From NCBI RefSeq assembly GCF_002887735.1, contig NZ_PKQP01000005.1:1-64000 (forward strand): a stretch of 64,000 nucleotides of DNA. The letters are read 5' to 3'. Below are positions 35,951 to 44,946 of this stretch, one piece after another (the first letter of the stretch is position 1; each line of letters begins with the position of its first letter). The position numbers and the translations under genes are program-made. Source of the DNA: Stenotrophomonas bentonitica. GTDB taxonomy: Bacteria; Pseudomonadota; Gammaproteobacteria; Xanthomonadales; Xanthomonadaceae. The notes below the pieces were generated by a model, which saw only the letters and a program-made list of their open reading frames with translations, made no database searches and had not been told where the DNA came from.

Positions 35951-37099
35951 TCAGGCTTTCGGCGTGAGCTTGAGCAGCTTGCCGTTGCTGCCGTCTTCGA
36001 GCAGCCAGATCGCGCCATCCGGACCCTGTTCGATCTCGCGGATGCGCTCGCCCATGTCGAAGCGCTCGGCCTCGCGGGCGTTGTCGCCGTCGAAGGCCAC
36101 GCGCACCAGCGCCTTGGAGGACAGGCCGCCAATGAAGCCACTGCCGTCCCACTTGGGGAACTGTTTGCCGTTGTAGATGATGAAACCGGCCGGCGAGATT
36201 ACCGGGGTCCAGGTCACCTTGGGCGCGGCGAATTCCGGGCGGGTGGAATGGTCGGGAATGTCGCGGCCGTCGTAGTGATTGCCGTTGGAGACGATCGGAT
36301 AGCCGTAGTTGGCCCCGCGCTCGATCAGATTCAGCTCATCGCCGCCGGCCGGGCCCATCTCATGCACCCACAGCTTGCCGCGCGCATCGAAGGCGATGCC
36401 CAGCGCATTGCGGTGGCCGAGCGACCACACCTGCGTGGCCACGCCGCCCTGCGAGGCGAACGGGTTGTCGGCGGGCACGCTGCCGTCGTCATTGAGGCGG
36501 ACCAGCTTGCCGAGGTTGCCGCCCATGTCCTGGGCCGGATCGAACTTCTGGCGCTCGCTGGACGTGATCCACAGCTTGCCGTCCGGACCGAACGCGAGGC
36601 GATGGCCGTAATGCCCCTTGCCGCTCACTTTCGGGGTCTGGCGCCAGATCACCTTCAGGTCTTCCAGCGTGCCGCTGCCATCGGCCGCCAGCGCCAGCCG
36701 CGCACGTGCAACCGCAGCGCCACGGGTATCACCGTCGCCTTCTTCGGCGTAGCTGAGATAGATTCACTGGTTCTTCGCGAAGTCCGGGTGCGGCAGCACA
36801 TCGCCGAAGCCGCCCTGGCCGCCGTAGGCGACGTCAGGGACGCCGGTGATGGTGGCGGTTTTGCGGGTCTGCACGTTGAAGTGCTTCAGCGCGCCTTTCT
36901 TCTCGGTGACCAGCAGGCTGCCGTCGGGCAGGAAACTCATCGCCCAGGGCTCGTTGAAGCGGGCGAATTCGGTGGCGGCGAACGGCCAGTGCGCTTTTTC
37001 CACCGCCGGGGCGGCGGCCTTGTCGGCAGCAACACAGGCGGTGGTGAACAGGGCGGGGGTGAGGCTGATGGCGAGGGTAAGCAAGAGCTTGCGGGTCAT
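35951..37099 (-). pseudogene. PQQ-dependent sugar dehydrogenase (YliI/Asd-like), in-frame stop
   Basis: A soluble aldose sugar dehydrogenase of the PQQ beta-propeller type, intact except for one nonsense codon. The reading frame begins MTRKLLLTLAISLTPALF with a lipoprotein-like TTAC motif (Cys22) and GGAG upstream. It runs through FARFNEPWAMSFLPDGSLLVTEKKG and GGQGGFGDVLPHPDFAKNQ, then TGA at 36766-36764, and resumes in the same frame with [16 protein letters not shown] and on to [43 protein letters not shown] and [18 protein letters not shown]-to-TGA change (Trp to stop) explains it without a frameshift. Expected length is 382 aa; the truncated product would be 111 aa. It is recent decay, since the rest is well kept, or a sequencing error. 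Confidence 0.85.
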
Positions 37100-37235
37100 G
37101 GAAGTCTCCGTCGGGGAGGCGATGGCCAACCCCTGTTGTACACCATGCCCATCAACGCCGCGTGGACCAGAGGTCCTGCCCACACGATAACGGCGACCCG
37201 AGGGCCGCCGCTGGAGGTGAATCGGGGAGTGCGCG

Positions 37236-37583
37236 TCAGGCGCCGCGCGGGACGCCCTTGTCCAGGTGCGCCTGGCGCAGCGCAGTGGACTCATCCCAGC
37301 CGCGGCGCACCGCATTGCGGGCCTGTTCCCAGCTCAGCTTGCTCTGGCCATGTTCCTGCGCCCAGCGGGCCTGCAGCTCGGCTTCCACTTCTTCATACGC
37401 GCGGATCATGTCGTCAGCGCGGGTGCGATGGCCGAGCTGGTACGCCGGCTCGTAGTCATCGAAGAACTGGTTGTTGTCATAGTACGGTTCGCTTGGAAAG
37501 CGCTCACGCCAGTAATCCGATACGGCTTGGCGCGGGACACCGTCTTCCGGCACCCGGCCGGGAATCTGATAGTCAGTGCTCAT
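37236..37583 (-). CDS. conserved small acidic protein of unknown function
   Basis: A 115-residue cytosolic protein with no signal or membrane segment. The N-terminal half is rich in Tyr and acidic residues (DYWRERFPSEPYYDNNQFFDDYEPAYQLGH is its core, positions about 23-52). The C-terminal half is helical and ends with KLSWEQARNAVRRGWDES, a pattern seen in small stress-related proteins. I assign no function. It lies between the sugar dehydrogenase pseudogene and the permease, all on the minus strand. Confidence 0.75.
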   Translation of the reverse strand: MSTDYQIPGRVPEDGVPRQAVSDYWRERFPSEPYYDNNQFFDDYEPAYQLGHRTRADDMIRAYEEVEAELQARWAQEHGQSKLSWEQARNAVRRGWDESTALRQAHLDKGVPRGA

Positions 37584-37688
37584 GTGTTGGCTCCGGTTGG
37601 GTGAGGCTTCACCGTACCCAAAGCCGGGTTAACGCGATGGACCGGCGAGGTGAATGACACATCAAGTGCCATTCACCTGCACACCTGC

Positions 37689-38990
37689 TCAGGCTTGGTG
37701 ATCGCGGCGCGGGAATTTATAGATGACCGCGCCTACCGCGAAGGCGATGCCTGCCGCCGCGATGTTCTGCCAGCTCGCGCTGGCGAACAAGGCCAGGCAC
37801 AACAGCAGTGCGAGGATCGGGATCAGCGGTCCGCCGGGCAGCTTCAACGCGCCAGGGCGATCACGGAACCGGCGCGCCAGCACCAGCACCGCCGCGGCCG
37901 TGCCGATGTAGGCGAACAGGCGCGTGGTCATCGACAGCAGCGCCAGCTGCACGAACGAACCGGACAAGGCCAGCGCCAGGGCGATCAGGCCCTGCGCGAT
38001 GATCGCCGCCGCCGGGGTGCGGAAGCGCGGGTGCACCTGGGCCAGGATCTTCGGCCCGTAGCCATCGCGCGCCAACGCGAACAGGAAGCGCGGCCCCATC
38101 ATCATCGTGTTGCTGTTGGTGCCGAGGATGGAGATGGTCGCGCCGACGGTCAGGATCAAGGCGAGCGTCAGACCACCGAAGCTGGCGGCGGCATCGGCCA
38201 GCGGCGTCGGCGAGCTGGCCAATCCGGCCAGCGTGCCCTGCGCGATGAACTGCACCGCGCCGTAGATCACGGTGACGGTGATGATCATGGTGATCAACGC
38301 GAACGGAATATCGCGGCGCGGGTTCTTGTACTCGCCGGCGGCGGCCGGGATGTTCTCGAAGCCGGCGTAGGCATACAGCAGCAGGAGTGCGGCTTCGCCC
38401 ATGCGCTGCAGATCGTGCGGGTCCGGGCGCAAGCCGGAGAAGGCCAGGTCGGTATCCACGTAGAACGCGCCGATCGCCACGAACAGCACCAGCGGCAGCA
38501 GCTTGCCGATCACCAGGATCACACCGGTACGCGCGGCCGAGCGCACCCCGGCCACGTTCACCGCGGTGAGGAAGCCCAGCGATACCACGATGACCGCGAT
38601 ACGGCCGATGTCATGCCCGGCCCAGGGCCAGAAGCGCGCGACCGCATCGGCCAGTGCGTTGCTGAGCGCCGCCGCCGAGCTGATGCGGGTGAGCCAGATC
38701 ATCCAGCCGATCTCGAACCCGGCAAACCGGCCGAATGCCTCGCGCGCATACAGATAGCTGCCGCCGGGCTCGTCGAAATAGCTGGCCGCCTGCGCATAGC
38801 AGAGCACCAGCAGGGCGACCACGATGCCGGCCGCGACCACCCCCCACAGGCTGAAAGGACCGAGCAGGGCGACGGTGGCCGCCGGCAGCAGGTAGATGCC
38901 ACTGCCGATCACATCGTTGATCGAAAGGCCGACGATCTGCCAGCGGCTGACCGCGCGTTCGAGTTGCGGGTCGGGCGGCGCGGTGCTCAA
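37689..38990 (-). CDS. APC family amino acid/peptide permease
   Basis: Inner-membrane permease (433 aa) with about twelve helices. The family N-terminal motif is RWQIVGLSINDVIGSGIYLLPA, followed by YAQAASYFDEPGGSYLYAREAFG and AYAGFENIPAAAGEYKNPRRDIPFAL. The best start is TTG at 38990, with GGGAG seven bases upstream inside the preceding gene; the TTG shares bases with that gene's TGA stop, so translation is coupled. An upstream reading in this frame would run through the preceding gene. It is the last gene of a three-gene unit with the L,D-transpeptidase-type gene and the RpiR regulator. The context suggests import of amino acids or dipeptides released from peptidoglycan. Confidence 0.87.
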   Translation of the reverse strand: MSTAPPDPQLERAVSRWQIVGLSINDVIGSGIYLLPAATVALLGPFSLWGVVAAGIVVALLVLCYAQAASYFDEPGGSYLYAREAFGRFAGFEIGWMIWLTRISSAAALSNALADAVARFWPWAGHDIGRIAVIVVSLGFLTAVNVAGVRSAARTGVILVIGKLLPLVLFVAIGAFYVDTDLAFSGLRPDPHDLQRMGEAALLLLYAYAGFENIPAAAGEYKNPRRDIPFALITMIITVTVIYGAVQFIAQGTLAGLASSPTPLADAAASFGGLTLALILTVGATISILGTNSNTMMMGPRFLFALARDGYGPKILAQVHPRFRTPAAAIIAQGLIALALALSGSFVQLALLSMTTRLFAYIGTAAAVLVLARRFRDRPGALKLPGGPLIPILALLLCLALFASASWQNIAAAGIAFAVGAVIYKFPRRDHQA

Positions 38991-39745
38991 TGCACGCTCC
39001 CGGCCAGCATGGGCAGCTGCCATTCGGCCTGCAGGCGCTGGTATTCCGCGCGCGGCAACAGTACGAAGCGCGGCCGCGCGCTGGCGTCCAGCCACGCCAG
39101 CAGCGTGGTCATGCGCGCCGGGTCCATCGCGGTGCAACCGGCGGTCGCCTCACCGGGCGTGCGCCACAGGTGGGCGAAGATGCAGCTGCCACGGCCGGGC
39201 ATCGCTTTCGGGTTGTGCTCGATGACGAAGCCCTCGCGGTAGCGTACGTCGCCCTTGTTGTGCAGGTCCAGCCGCATCGGCTCGGTCGAGCCTTCCACCG
39301 CTTCGGCACCGACCACCTCGGCATCGACGATGCGGTTGTAGTACGGCGAGTCCGGTACATCCATGCAGTAACTGGTGTCGCGCATCGGCTGGTAGGGCAG
39401 GCCGCTGGTGACGCCGCGCGCATAGCCGAAGGCCGGGCCGATCGCGAAGATGCCGGCCGGGCTGCGGCCATCGCCTTCCTGCTTCCGTGGCGTCCCGGAC
39501 TGGGCCGGGTGCAGCCCTTCGCCCCACGCGCTGCCGCTGCGGCCCACGGCGACATCGAAGGCGGCGCCCTGCGGCTGCCAGCCCTTCGCGGTGCGCTCGA
39601 AGGCCTGCAGCTTGCCCTGGGTGGCATCCCAGCCCTCGGTGGTGACCACGACCAGTTGTGTGCTGCCCTCCAGCGCGGCGGCGAACACGGGGGCGGCGAT
39701 GACCAGCATCACGGCGGCGGTGACGGAGCGGAACAGCGGCATCAT
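38987..39745 (-). CDS. L,D-transpeptidase (YkuD-type) family protein
   Basis: An exported 252-residue protein with a signal peptide (cleaved near APVFAAA). The C-terminal active-site region reads GSCIFAHLWRTPGEATAGCTAMD, with the TAGCTAMD cysteine matching the nucleophile of the YkuD/L,D-transpeptidase fold of the COG3786 type. The preceding RSPAGIFAIGPAFGYA segment is also typical of these proteins. Members either cross-link or cut peptidoglycan peptides at L,D bonds. GGAG lies nine bases before the first of two ATGs. It sits 17 bp after the RpiR gene. Confidence 0.82.
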   Translation of the reverse strand: MMPLFRSVTAAVMLVIAAPVFAAALEGSTQLVVVTTEGWDATQGKLQAFERTAKGWQPQGAAFDVAVGRSGSAWGEGLHPAQSGTPRKQEGDGRSPAGIFAIGPAFGYARGVTSGLPYQPMRDTSYCMDVPDSPYYNRIVDAEVVGAEAVEGSTEPMRLDLHNKGDVRYREGFVIEHNPKAMPGRGSCIFAHLWRTPGEATAGCTAMDPARMTTLLAWLDASARPRFVLLPRAEYQRLQAEWQLPMLAGSVH

Positions 39746-39762
39746 CGTGGCGGACTCCAGGA

Positions 39763-40611
39763 TCAGCTGTCGATCAAATGTTCGATCCGTTCCAGGTTCA
39801 CCCCGAGCTGGCGGTGGCGGTCCGGGTTGGCGTGGCACAGCAGGACGAAGACGAAATCCAGCAGCGCCTGCAGAGAAGAACGGTACAGCAGTTGCGCCAC
39901 GTGCGGCGCCGGGTCATGCGCGCACAGCACCAGGCTGGCATCGGCATGGGCGCGCAACGGGTTGGCGCTGTGGCGGGTGATCGACACCACCTTGCCGCCC
40001 ATGTCCTGGAACTGGCGCGACAGCTGGAACAGCTGTGGCAGCTTGCCGAACTCGGAGAACACCAGCATCGCGTCCCCGGGCCGTGCGGCCGAGAGGTTGG
40101 CCATCATCAGGATCGGGTCGGCGTGGTGCACCGTAAGCATGCCCAGCAGCGACAGGCGCATGGCGAACTCGCGGGCGTACAGGCCGTCATCGCCCAGGCC
40201 GTAGACGAACACCTTGGGCGCGCCATCGATCAGCTGCACGATCGCTTCGATGTCGGCCTGGGGATTGGCCAGCCAGGTTTCTTCCTCGGCGGCGGCCTTG
40301 CTCACGCGCAGGCGCTCGGCGATCTGGGTGTAGTCGTTGGCGGCCTCGGGCAGCGGCGGGCGGCTGTGCGGGTCGCTGCCGGCGCGGGCGACGGCTTCGC
40401 CGATGGAGTACTTGAGGTCCGGATAGCCCTTGAAGCCCAGTTTCTGGCTGAACTTGACCACGCTGGACTGGCTGATGCCCAAGGCGCTGGCCAGCTGCTG
40501 GGAGGAGTAATCGCGCAGGAGGTGGGCGTTGTCGAGGATGAAGTCGGCGATGCGGCGTTCGATCGCCGACATGTGGTCACGCTCGGAGCGGATTTTCACC
40601 AGGGGCGGCAT
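39763..40611 (-). CDS. MurR/RpiR family transcriptional regulator
   Basis: A 282-residue regulator with an N-terminal HTH domain (about 1-77; MSAIERRIADFILDNAHLLRDYSSQQLASALGISQSSVVKFSQKLGFKGYPD covers the helices) and a C-terminal sugar isomerase (SIS) domain (about 115-255; KVFVYGLGDDGLYAREFAMRLSLLG, DAMLVFSEFGKLPQLFQLSRQF). SIS domains of this family sense phosphosugars such as MurNAc-6-phosphate. The first ATG lacks a strong ribosome site; a second ATG 13 codons later is possible. It is the likely controller of the surrounding peptidoglycan-peptide genes. Confidence 0.88.
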   Translation of the reverse strand: MPPLVKIRSERDHMSAIERRIADFILDNAHLLRDYSSQQLASALGISQSSVVKFSQKLGFKGYPDLKYSIGEAVARAGSDPHSRPPLPEAANDYTQIAERLRVSKAAAEEETWLANPQADIEAIVQLIDGAPKVFVYGLGDDGLYAREFAMRLSLLGMLTVHHADPILMMANLSAARPGDAMLVFSEFGKLPQLFQLSRQFQDMGGKVVSITRHSANPLRAHADASLVLCAHDPAPHVAQLLYRSSLQALLDFVFVLLCHANPDRHRQLGVNLERIEHLIDS

Positions 40612-40627
40612 GGGGAGGGCGTCAGAT

Positions 40628-40704
40628 CCGGTAGAGCCACCCCATGGGTGGCTGCGGCAGGTGGGATTGCGCGAACGGCAGCCACGCATGGCGTGGCTCT
40701 ACCG
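40628..40704. repeat. pair of inverted REP-like palindromes
   Basis: GGTAGAGCCACCCCATGGGTGGCTGC (about 40630-40654) and the inverted unit GCAGCCACGCATGGCGTGGCTCTACC (about 40679-40703) face each other, so the pair can also fold as one long stem. They are a GTAG-headed variant of the SMAG elements and separate the epimerase gene from the RpiR gene. Confidence 0.8.
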
Positions 40705-40732
40705 TAGGCGACCGGCGAGGCGGACACAACGG

Positions 40733-41839
40733 TCACCACCGCCGCGGCGTGATCATCTCCAGCCCACGCACCTCGGTGATGCCCAACCCGGGCGCATCGC
40801 TGATGGTGATTTCCGATTCGTTGAAGTTGACCCCACCGGTGACCGGGTTGAACTGGCCCAGTGACGGCCCGTCCAGATCCACCTTGGTGATGATGTCGCT
40901 CTTGGCGACGGCCAGGTGCACGGCGGCGGCCACGGAGATGCTCGATTCGATCATGCAGCCGATCATGCACGGCACGCCGTAGATCGCGGCGATGTCGGCG
41001 ATGCGGATCGCGTTGGACAACCCGCCGGTCTTCATCAGCTTGATGTTGATGATGTCGGCGGCGCGCTGCTGGATCAGGTCGAATACCTGGCCGGGGTTGA
41101 ACACGCTTTCATCGGCCATGACCGGGGTGTTGACGCGGTCGGTGACGTATTTCAGGCCACTGATGTCGGCGGCCTTGACCGGCTGCTCGAGCAGTTCCAG
41201 CACCACGCCGGCTTCTTCCAGCGCGCGCATCGCGTGCACGGCCTGCTTGGCGGTCCAGCCCTGGTTGGCATCCAGGCGCAGCAGGGCGCGACCCTGCACG
41301 GCGGCATGGATCGCCTTGACCCGCTCGATATCCAGGCCGATGTCCTTGCCGACCTTGATCTTCAGCGACTCGAAGCCGCGCTCGATCGCCGAGAGCGAGT
41401 CGGCCACCATCTTGTCGATGTAGTCCACGCTGATGGTGATGTCGGTGGTGATCACCGGGTCGCCGCCACCCAGCATCCGGTACAGCGGCGCGTTGTGCAG
41501 CTGCGCCCACAGATCGTAGACCGCGATCTCCACCGCGGCCTTGGCGCTGGTGTTGCGCTCCATCGAGGTCTGGATCAGGCCGCAGAGCCGATTGAGGTTG
41601 GCCACGTCCTCGCCGATCAGGCGCGGTTTGATGAAGCCGTCGATGGCCTCGATGATCGAGCCGTGCGTGTCGCCGGTGATCACTGCCGTGGCCGGCGCTT
41701 CACCGTAGCCGGTATGGCCGCTGTCGGTGCGGATCAGCACGACCACGTCTTCGACGGTGTCCACGGTGCGCAGCGCGGTCTTGAACGGGGTCTTCAACGG
41801 CACGCGCAGCATGCCGAGTTCGATGTCGGTGATCTTCAT
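40733..41839 (-). CDS. dipeptide epimerase (L-Ala-D/L-Glu type)
   Basis: Enolase-superfamily enzyme (368 aa) that inverts the second residue of dipeptides, classically turning L-Ala-D-Glu from peptidoglycan into L-Ala-L-Glu. The KxK acid/base pair is in LKIKVG, the three metal ligands in LRLDANQGW, ELLEQP and MADESV, and the second catalytic Lys in INIKLMKTGG. YkfB of Bacillus and YcjG of E. coli share this layout. Its ATG directly abuts the stop of the upstream NlpC/P60 gene, with no gap, so the two are made together. The exact dipeptide specificity is not certain. Confidence 0.92.
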   Translation of the reverse strand: MKITDIELGMLRVPLKTPFKTALRTVDTVEDVVVLIRTDSGHTGYGEAPATAVITGDTHGSIIEAIDGFIKPRLIGEDVANLNRLCGLIQTSMERNTSAKAAVEIAVYDLWAQLHNAPLYRMLGGGDPVITTDITISVDYIDKMVADSLSAIERGFESLKIKVGKDIGLDIERVKAIHAAVQGRALLRLDANQGWTAKQAVHAMRALEEAGVVLELLEQPVKAADISGLKYVTDRVNTPVMADESVFNPGQVFDLIQQRAADIINIKLMKTGGLSNAIRIADIAAIYGVPCMIGCMIESSISVAAAVHLAVAKSDIITKVDLDGPSLGQFNPVTGGVNFNESEITISDAPGLGITEVRGLEMITPRRW

Positions 41840-43285
41840 TCAGGGGGTCTGTGGCCGAAGGCGCTGGATGTTGGTGATGCGGTCGATGTAGCTCACGGTA
41901 TCGCTGGCCATCATCGGCTCCAGCGGAGTGACCGACACGCCGTTGAGGTGGGCCTGCACGCGCTTGCCATCCGCGCCGATCCAGCCACCGCCGGCGGTAT
42001 CGTGGATCAGCCAGGTGCGGCCGTCGATGTGGCCGATCGCCATCATCACGTGGCCGGGGATGTAGACCAGGTCGCCGACCTGCAGCTGCTTGACGGCCGT
42101 GTCGCGCGTGGCTTTCCCGTCCTTCGCGCTGAAGGCGATGCGGTCCAGCGCCGGGCTGATCGCCTGTGCGCTGGTATTGCGCGGCATCAACACGCCGACG
42201 CTGCGGTAGATCTCAGAGACGAAGCCACTGCAGTCCCGGGTGTCGTAGTCGTGGCCCCAGCCGTAGCGCTCGCCGAGGAACTTGAAGGCCTGGGTCAGCA
42301 GCGTCCGCGGGGTCAGCGGCAGATAGTCGTCGGCGGTGTCCTGCGAGCGCGGCAGCAGTGCCGGCACCAGTGACAGGCGGCCATCAGCCTCGCGCACCGG
42401 CAACTGCACCACATGCGCGGCGTGGGCCTGCTGGCCGTTGACGGTCTTCTCCAGCGGCCAGTCGGCGATCACCGGCAGGCGCACGCCCATGTCCAGCTGC
42501 AGCCGCGACACGCGCGGCTCCTCCGGCGTGTACACGGTGAACGCGGTGGCCCCGGTGACCACACGGTACGGGCCATGCTGGCCGTAACCGAACACGGTGT
42601 CAGCGTCGCCGATGCCGACGAAGCGCTTCTCGATCCACGCCGAGTAGCGTTCGCTGGTGATGAACAGCCAGCGCCCGTCAGCGCTTTCATGCAGCACCGC
42701 CACCGCGTCGCCGGGGAACAGGGCCGACTCCTGGAAGCGGTCGATGTCGGTGTCGCCCTGGCTGGTGGACACCCGCAGCGCGGTCGGGAACGCGCGCAGC
42801 GCGGCGCGATGGGTGACCAGGCCATACTGCAGCGGGCGCTGCGCCGGAACCGCGGCGAGTGCCAGGTTGGCCAGGGTCTCGCTGCGCTGCCGGTCGCTGA
42901 TGGTCTTGCCATCCTGGCCGTACAAGCTGCGCTCGGGCCACCTGGAGAGCGATTGGATGCTGCCCAGCACCTGCTCGCGCGGCAGCTGCGCCGGCAACGC
43001 GCGCAGATCGTGGATCGAGGTGTCCTCGGCACGCATGCGGGCGTTCTGTGCGGCGATACCGGCGCGATCGAGGATCACGCGGTCCGGATCGGGCAGGCGG
43101 TCGGCCCAGAAGCCGGGCGCGAGATAGGCCTCGCGCAGGGCGATCACCCCGCCGAAGTCGGCGCCGGGTGCGGCACGCGGCGCCTCGGCCCACGCAGGTG
43201 CCAGCGTGGCCGCAAGGACCGCCGCCAGCACGGCGCGCGGCAACCAGCGGGACCGCACGGGGCGGTGGGGGGAAGCCTTGATCAT
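41840..43285 (-). CDS. exported NlpC/P60 peptidase with SH3-type domains
   Basis: An exported cysteine peptidase (481 aa). A basic N-terminus and signal peptide (cleaved near LAPAWAEA) are followed by about 300 residues with SH3-like pieces (GRWLFITSERYSAWIEKRFVGIG), then the NlpC/P60 domain (about 350-470) with the catalytic Cys in TRDCSGFVSEIYRSVG, His in PGHVMMAIGHIDG and a third residue near WLIHDTAGGG. This architecture fits YkfC-type gamma-D-Glu-diaminopimelate endopeptidases, which free L-Ala-D-Glu from murein peptides and so supply the epimerase encoded next. The start is ATG with GAGGAGGG upstream; an adjacent GTG is possible. Confidence 0.88.
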   Translation of the reverse strand: MIKASPHRPVRSRWLPRAVLAAVLAATLAPAWAEAPRAAPGADFGGVIALREAYLAPGFWADRLPDPDRVILDRAGIAAQNARMRAEDTSIHDLRALPAQLPREQVLGSIQSLSRWPERSLYGQDGKTISDRQRSETLANLALAAVPAQRPLQYGLVTHRAALRAFPTALRVSTSQGDTDIDRFQESALFPGDAVAVLHESADGRWLFITSERYSAWIEKRFVGIGDADTVFGYGQHGPYRVVTGATAFTVYTPEEPRVSRLQLDMGVRLPVIADWPLEKTVNGQQAHAAHVVQLPVREADGRLSLVPALLPRSQDTADDYLPLTPRTLLTQAFKFLGERYGWGHDYDTRDCSGFVSEIYRSVGVLMPRNTSAQAISPALDRIAFSAKDGKATRDTAVKQLQVGDLVYIPGHVMMAIGHIDGRTWLIHDTAGGGWIGADGKRVQAHLNGVSVTPLEPMMASDTVSYIDRITNIQRLRPQTP

Positions 43286-43312
43286 CACGCGGTCACCCTC
43301 CTCGGAAGCGTC

Positions 43313-43328
43313 AGGAATATTTATTCCT
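43313..43328. promoter_or_regulatory. AT-rich palindrome, candidate RpiR operator
   Basis: AGGAATATTTATTCCT (arms AGGAATA and TATTCCT) lies in the 145-bp divergent promoter between the NlpC/P60 and transglutaminase-like genes. A related AGAATAAATTATTG follows at 43345-43358 and overlaps a TTGACC -35-like box at 43356-43361. The site stands out in GC-rich DNA and resembles the AT-rich palindromes bound by RpiR-family regulators. Inference. Confidence 0.45.
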
Positions 43329-43430
43329 TTTTTCGGCGAAAGCAAGAATAAATTATTGACCGGCTATCAGGCCCGTGTTACACAGCGATTACCCCACCCG
43401 CACCTGGGAAGTGTCGCCGTGGATCCTGTG

Positions 43431-44903
43431 ATGCGCAAACCGCGATTGCCTCTGCCTGCTGTCTGGTGCCTGTGCGCTGGTCTGCTGGCGATGCCGTGGG
43501 GGCTGGCCGCCGCGCCGCTCGCGTTGCCGACCGTGATCGCCGGCATCGACCGCGGTGCGTTCGCGCAGGCCGAGGCCGACATCGCCACGGCCCTGCAGGA
43601 TCCGAGCCTGTCGGATGCCGAGCGTCAGGCCTATGCCTTCGAGCGCGAGCGGATGCGCCGCATGCGACTGGACTTCACCCTGGACGCGGCGGCGGCCAAG
43701 GCGCAGCTGCGCAAGCAGATTCCGGACCTTCGCGATGACGAATTCGCGCGCTGGGATTCTGCCGGCCTGATCGAACACCTGGATATCGATGGCCAGCGCC
43801 GCTACTTCAAGCGCGCGCCGTCCAACCTGTTCCGGATCAGCGCCGAGGCGCGCGCCCGGCGGGCACCCGAAGCCCCGCTGCCGAAGGAGGGCCCCTATGA
43901 GCATCTGCACCCGCACCATGAGGAGATCGTCGCGGCCGCCCGTGCTACGGGCGCGACCAGCCTGGTGCCGCGCCGCATCGAGGTGACCCAGTCGCTGGTG
44001 GTCAAGCCCGATGCCGTGCCGGCCGGGGAAACCATCCGCGCATGGATTCCCTACCCGCGTGCCATCGCCGGCCAGCAGGAAGACATCACCTGGGTCGCGA
44101 GTACGCCTGCCGGCGCGCAGGTGGCGCCTGACAGTGCGCTGCAACGCACCGCCTACCTAGAACGCAAGGCGGTGGCCGGCACCCCGACCGAGTTCCAGAT
44201 CCGCTACGCGGTCACCGTGTACGCGCGGCACATCACGATCGATCCTGCCAGGGTCCAGCCCACGCCGGACGATCCCGCGCTGAAGCCGTACCTCGCCGAG
44301 CAGGCGCCGCACGTGGTGTTCACCCCGGCGTTGCGCGCGTTCTCGCAGCAGGTGGTCGGCACCGAAACCGATCCCTACCAGATCGTCCAGAAGCTGTTCG
44401 ACGCCGTGGACCGGATTCCATGGGCCGGCGCCCGCGAGTACGCCACGATCTCCAACATCAGCGACTACGCGCTGCACGCCGGTCACGCCGACTGCGGGCA
44501 GCAGACGCTGCTGCTGATTGCGCTGTTGCGCCTGAACGGCATCCCCGCGCGCTGGCAGTCGGGCATGGTCTATTCCGACGATGCGGTCGGCTACAACAAC
44601 CTGCATGACTGGGGCGCGCTGTACCTGGCGCCCTACGGCTGGGTACCGATGGATGTCACCACCGGGCGCCTGGACAGCCCGCAGCCCGCGCTGCGCGATT
44701 TCTATCTGGGTGGGCTGGATGCCTATCGCATCGCCTTCAACGACGACTACGCCCAGCCACTGGTGCCGGCCAAGCAGCACTTCCGGTCGGACACGGTGGA
44801 TTCCCAGCGCGGCGAGGCCGAGTGGTCCGGCGGCAACCTGTATTTCGATCAATGGAACTACGACGTCCAGTCGCACGTGGTGCCACTGGAGGCCAAGCGG
44901 TAA
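43431..44903 (+). CDS. exported transglutaminase-like protein
   Basis: A 490-residue exported protein with a signal peptide ending at GLAAAPL. The C-terminal half holds a transglutaminase-core domain with the triad visible as Cys in HADCGQQTLLLIALLRLNGIPARW, His in NNLHDWGALYLAPYG and Asp in VPMDVTTG. The N-terminal half has helical repeats of unknown role. Such bacterial proteins act as cysteine peptidases or amidotransferases. A GTG at 43419 has a better ribosome site (GGGAAG) and would add four residues; the ATG is listed. It heads the plus-strand arm of the peptidoglycan-peptide cluster. Confidence 0.85.
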   Translation: MRKPRLPLPAVWCLCAGLLAMPWGLAAAPLALPTVIAGIDRGAFAQAEADIATALQDPSLSDAERQAYAFERERMRRMRLDFTLDAAAAKAQLRKQIPDLRDDEFARWDSAGLIEHLDIDGQRRYFKRAPSNLFRISAEARARRAPEAPLPKEGPYEHLHPHHEEIVAAARATGATSLVPRRIEVTQSLVVKPDAVPAGETIRAWIPYPRAIAGQQEDITWVASTPAGAQVAPDSALQRTAYLERKAVAGTPTEFQIRYAVTVYARHITIDPARVQPTPDDPALKPYLAEQAPHVVFTPALRAFSQQVVGTETDPYQIVQKLFDAVDRIPWAGAREYATISNISDYALHAGHADCGQQTLLLIALLRLNGIPARWQSGMVYSDDAVGYNNLHDWGALYLAPYGWVPMDVTTGRLDSPQPALRDFYLGGLDAYRIAFNDDYAQPLVPAKQHFRSDTVDSQRGEAEWSGGNLYFDQWNYDVQSHVVPLEAKR

Positions 44904-44946
44904 ACGGCGGTATCCACGATTCCACATCTGCAGGAGAGAGCAGGGA

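Noticed and set aside
36764..36766. Reading the TGA as selenocysteine
   Set aside because: No selenocysteine element was recognised after it, the family does not use selenocysteine, and Trp by one base change is simpler.
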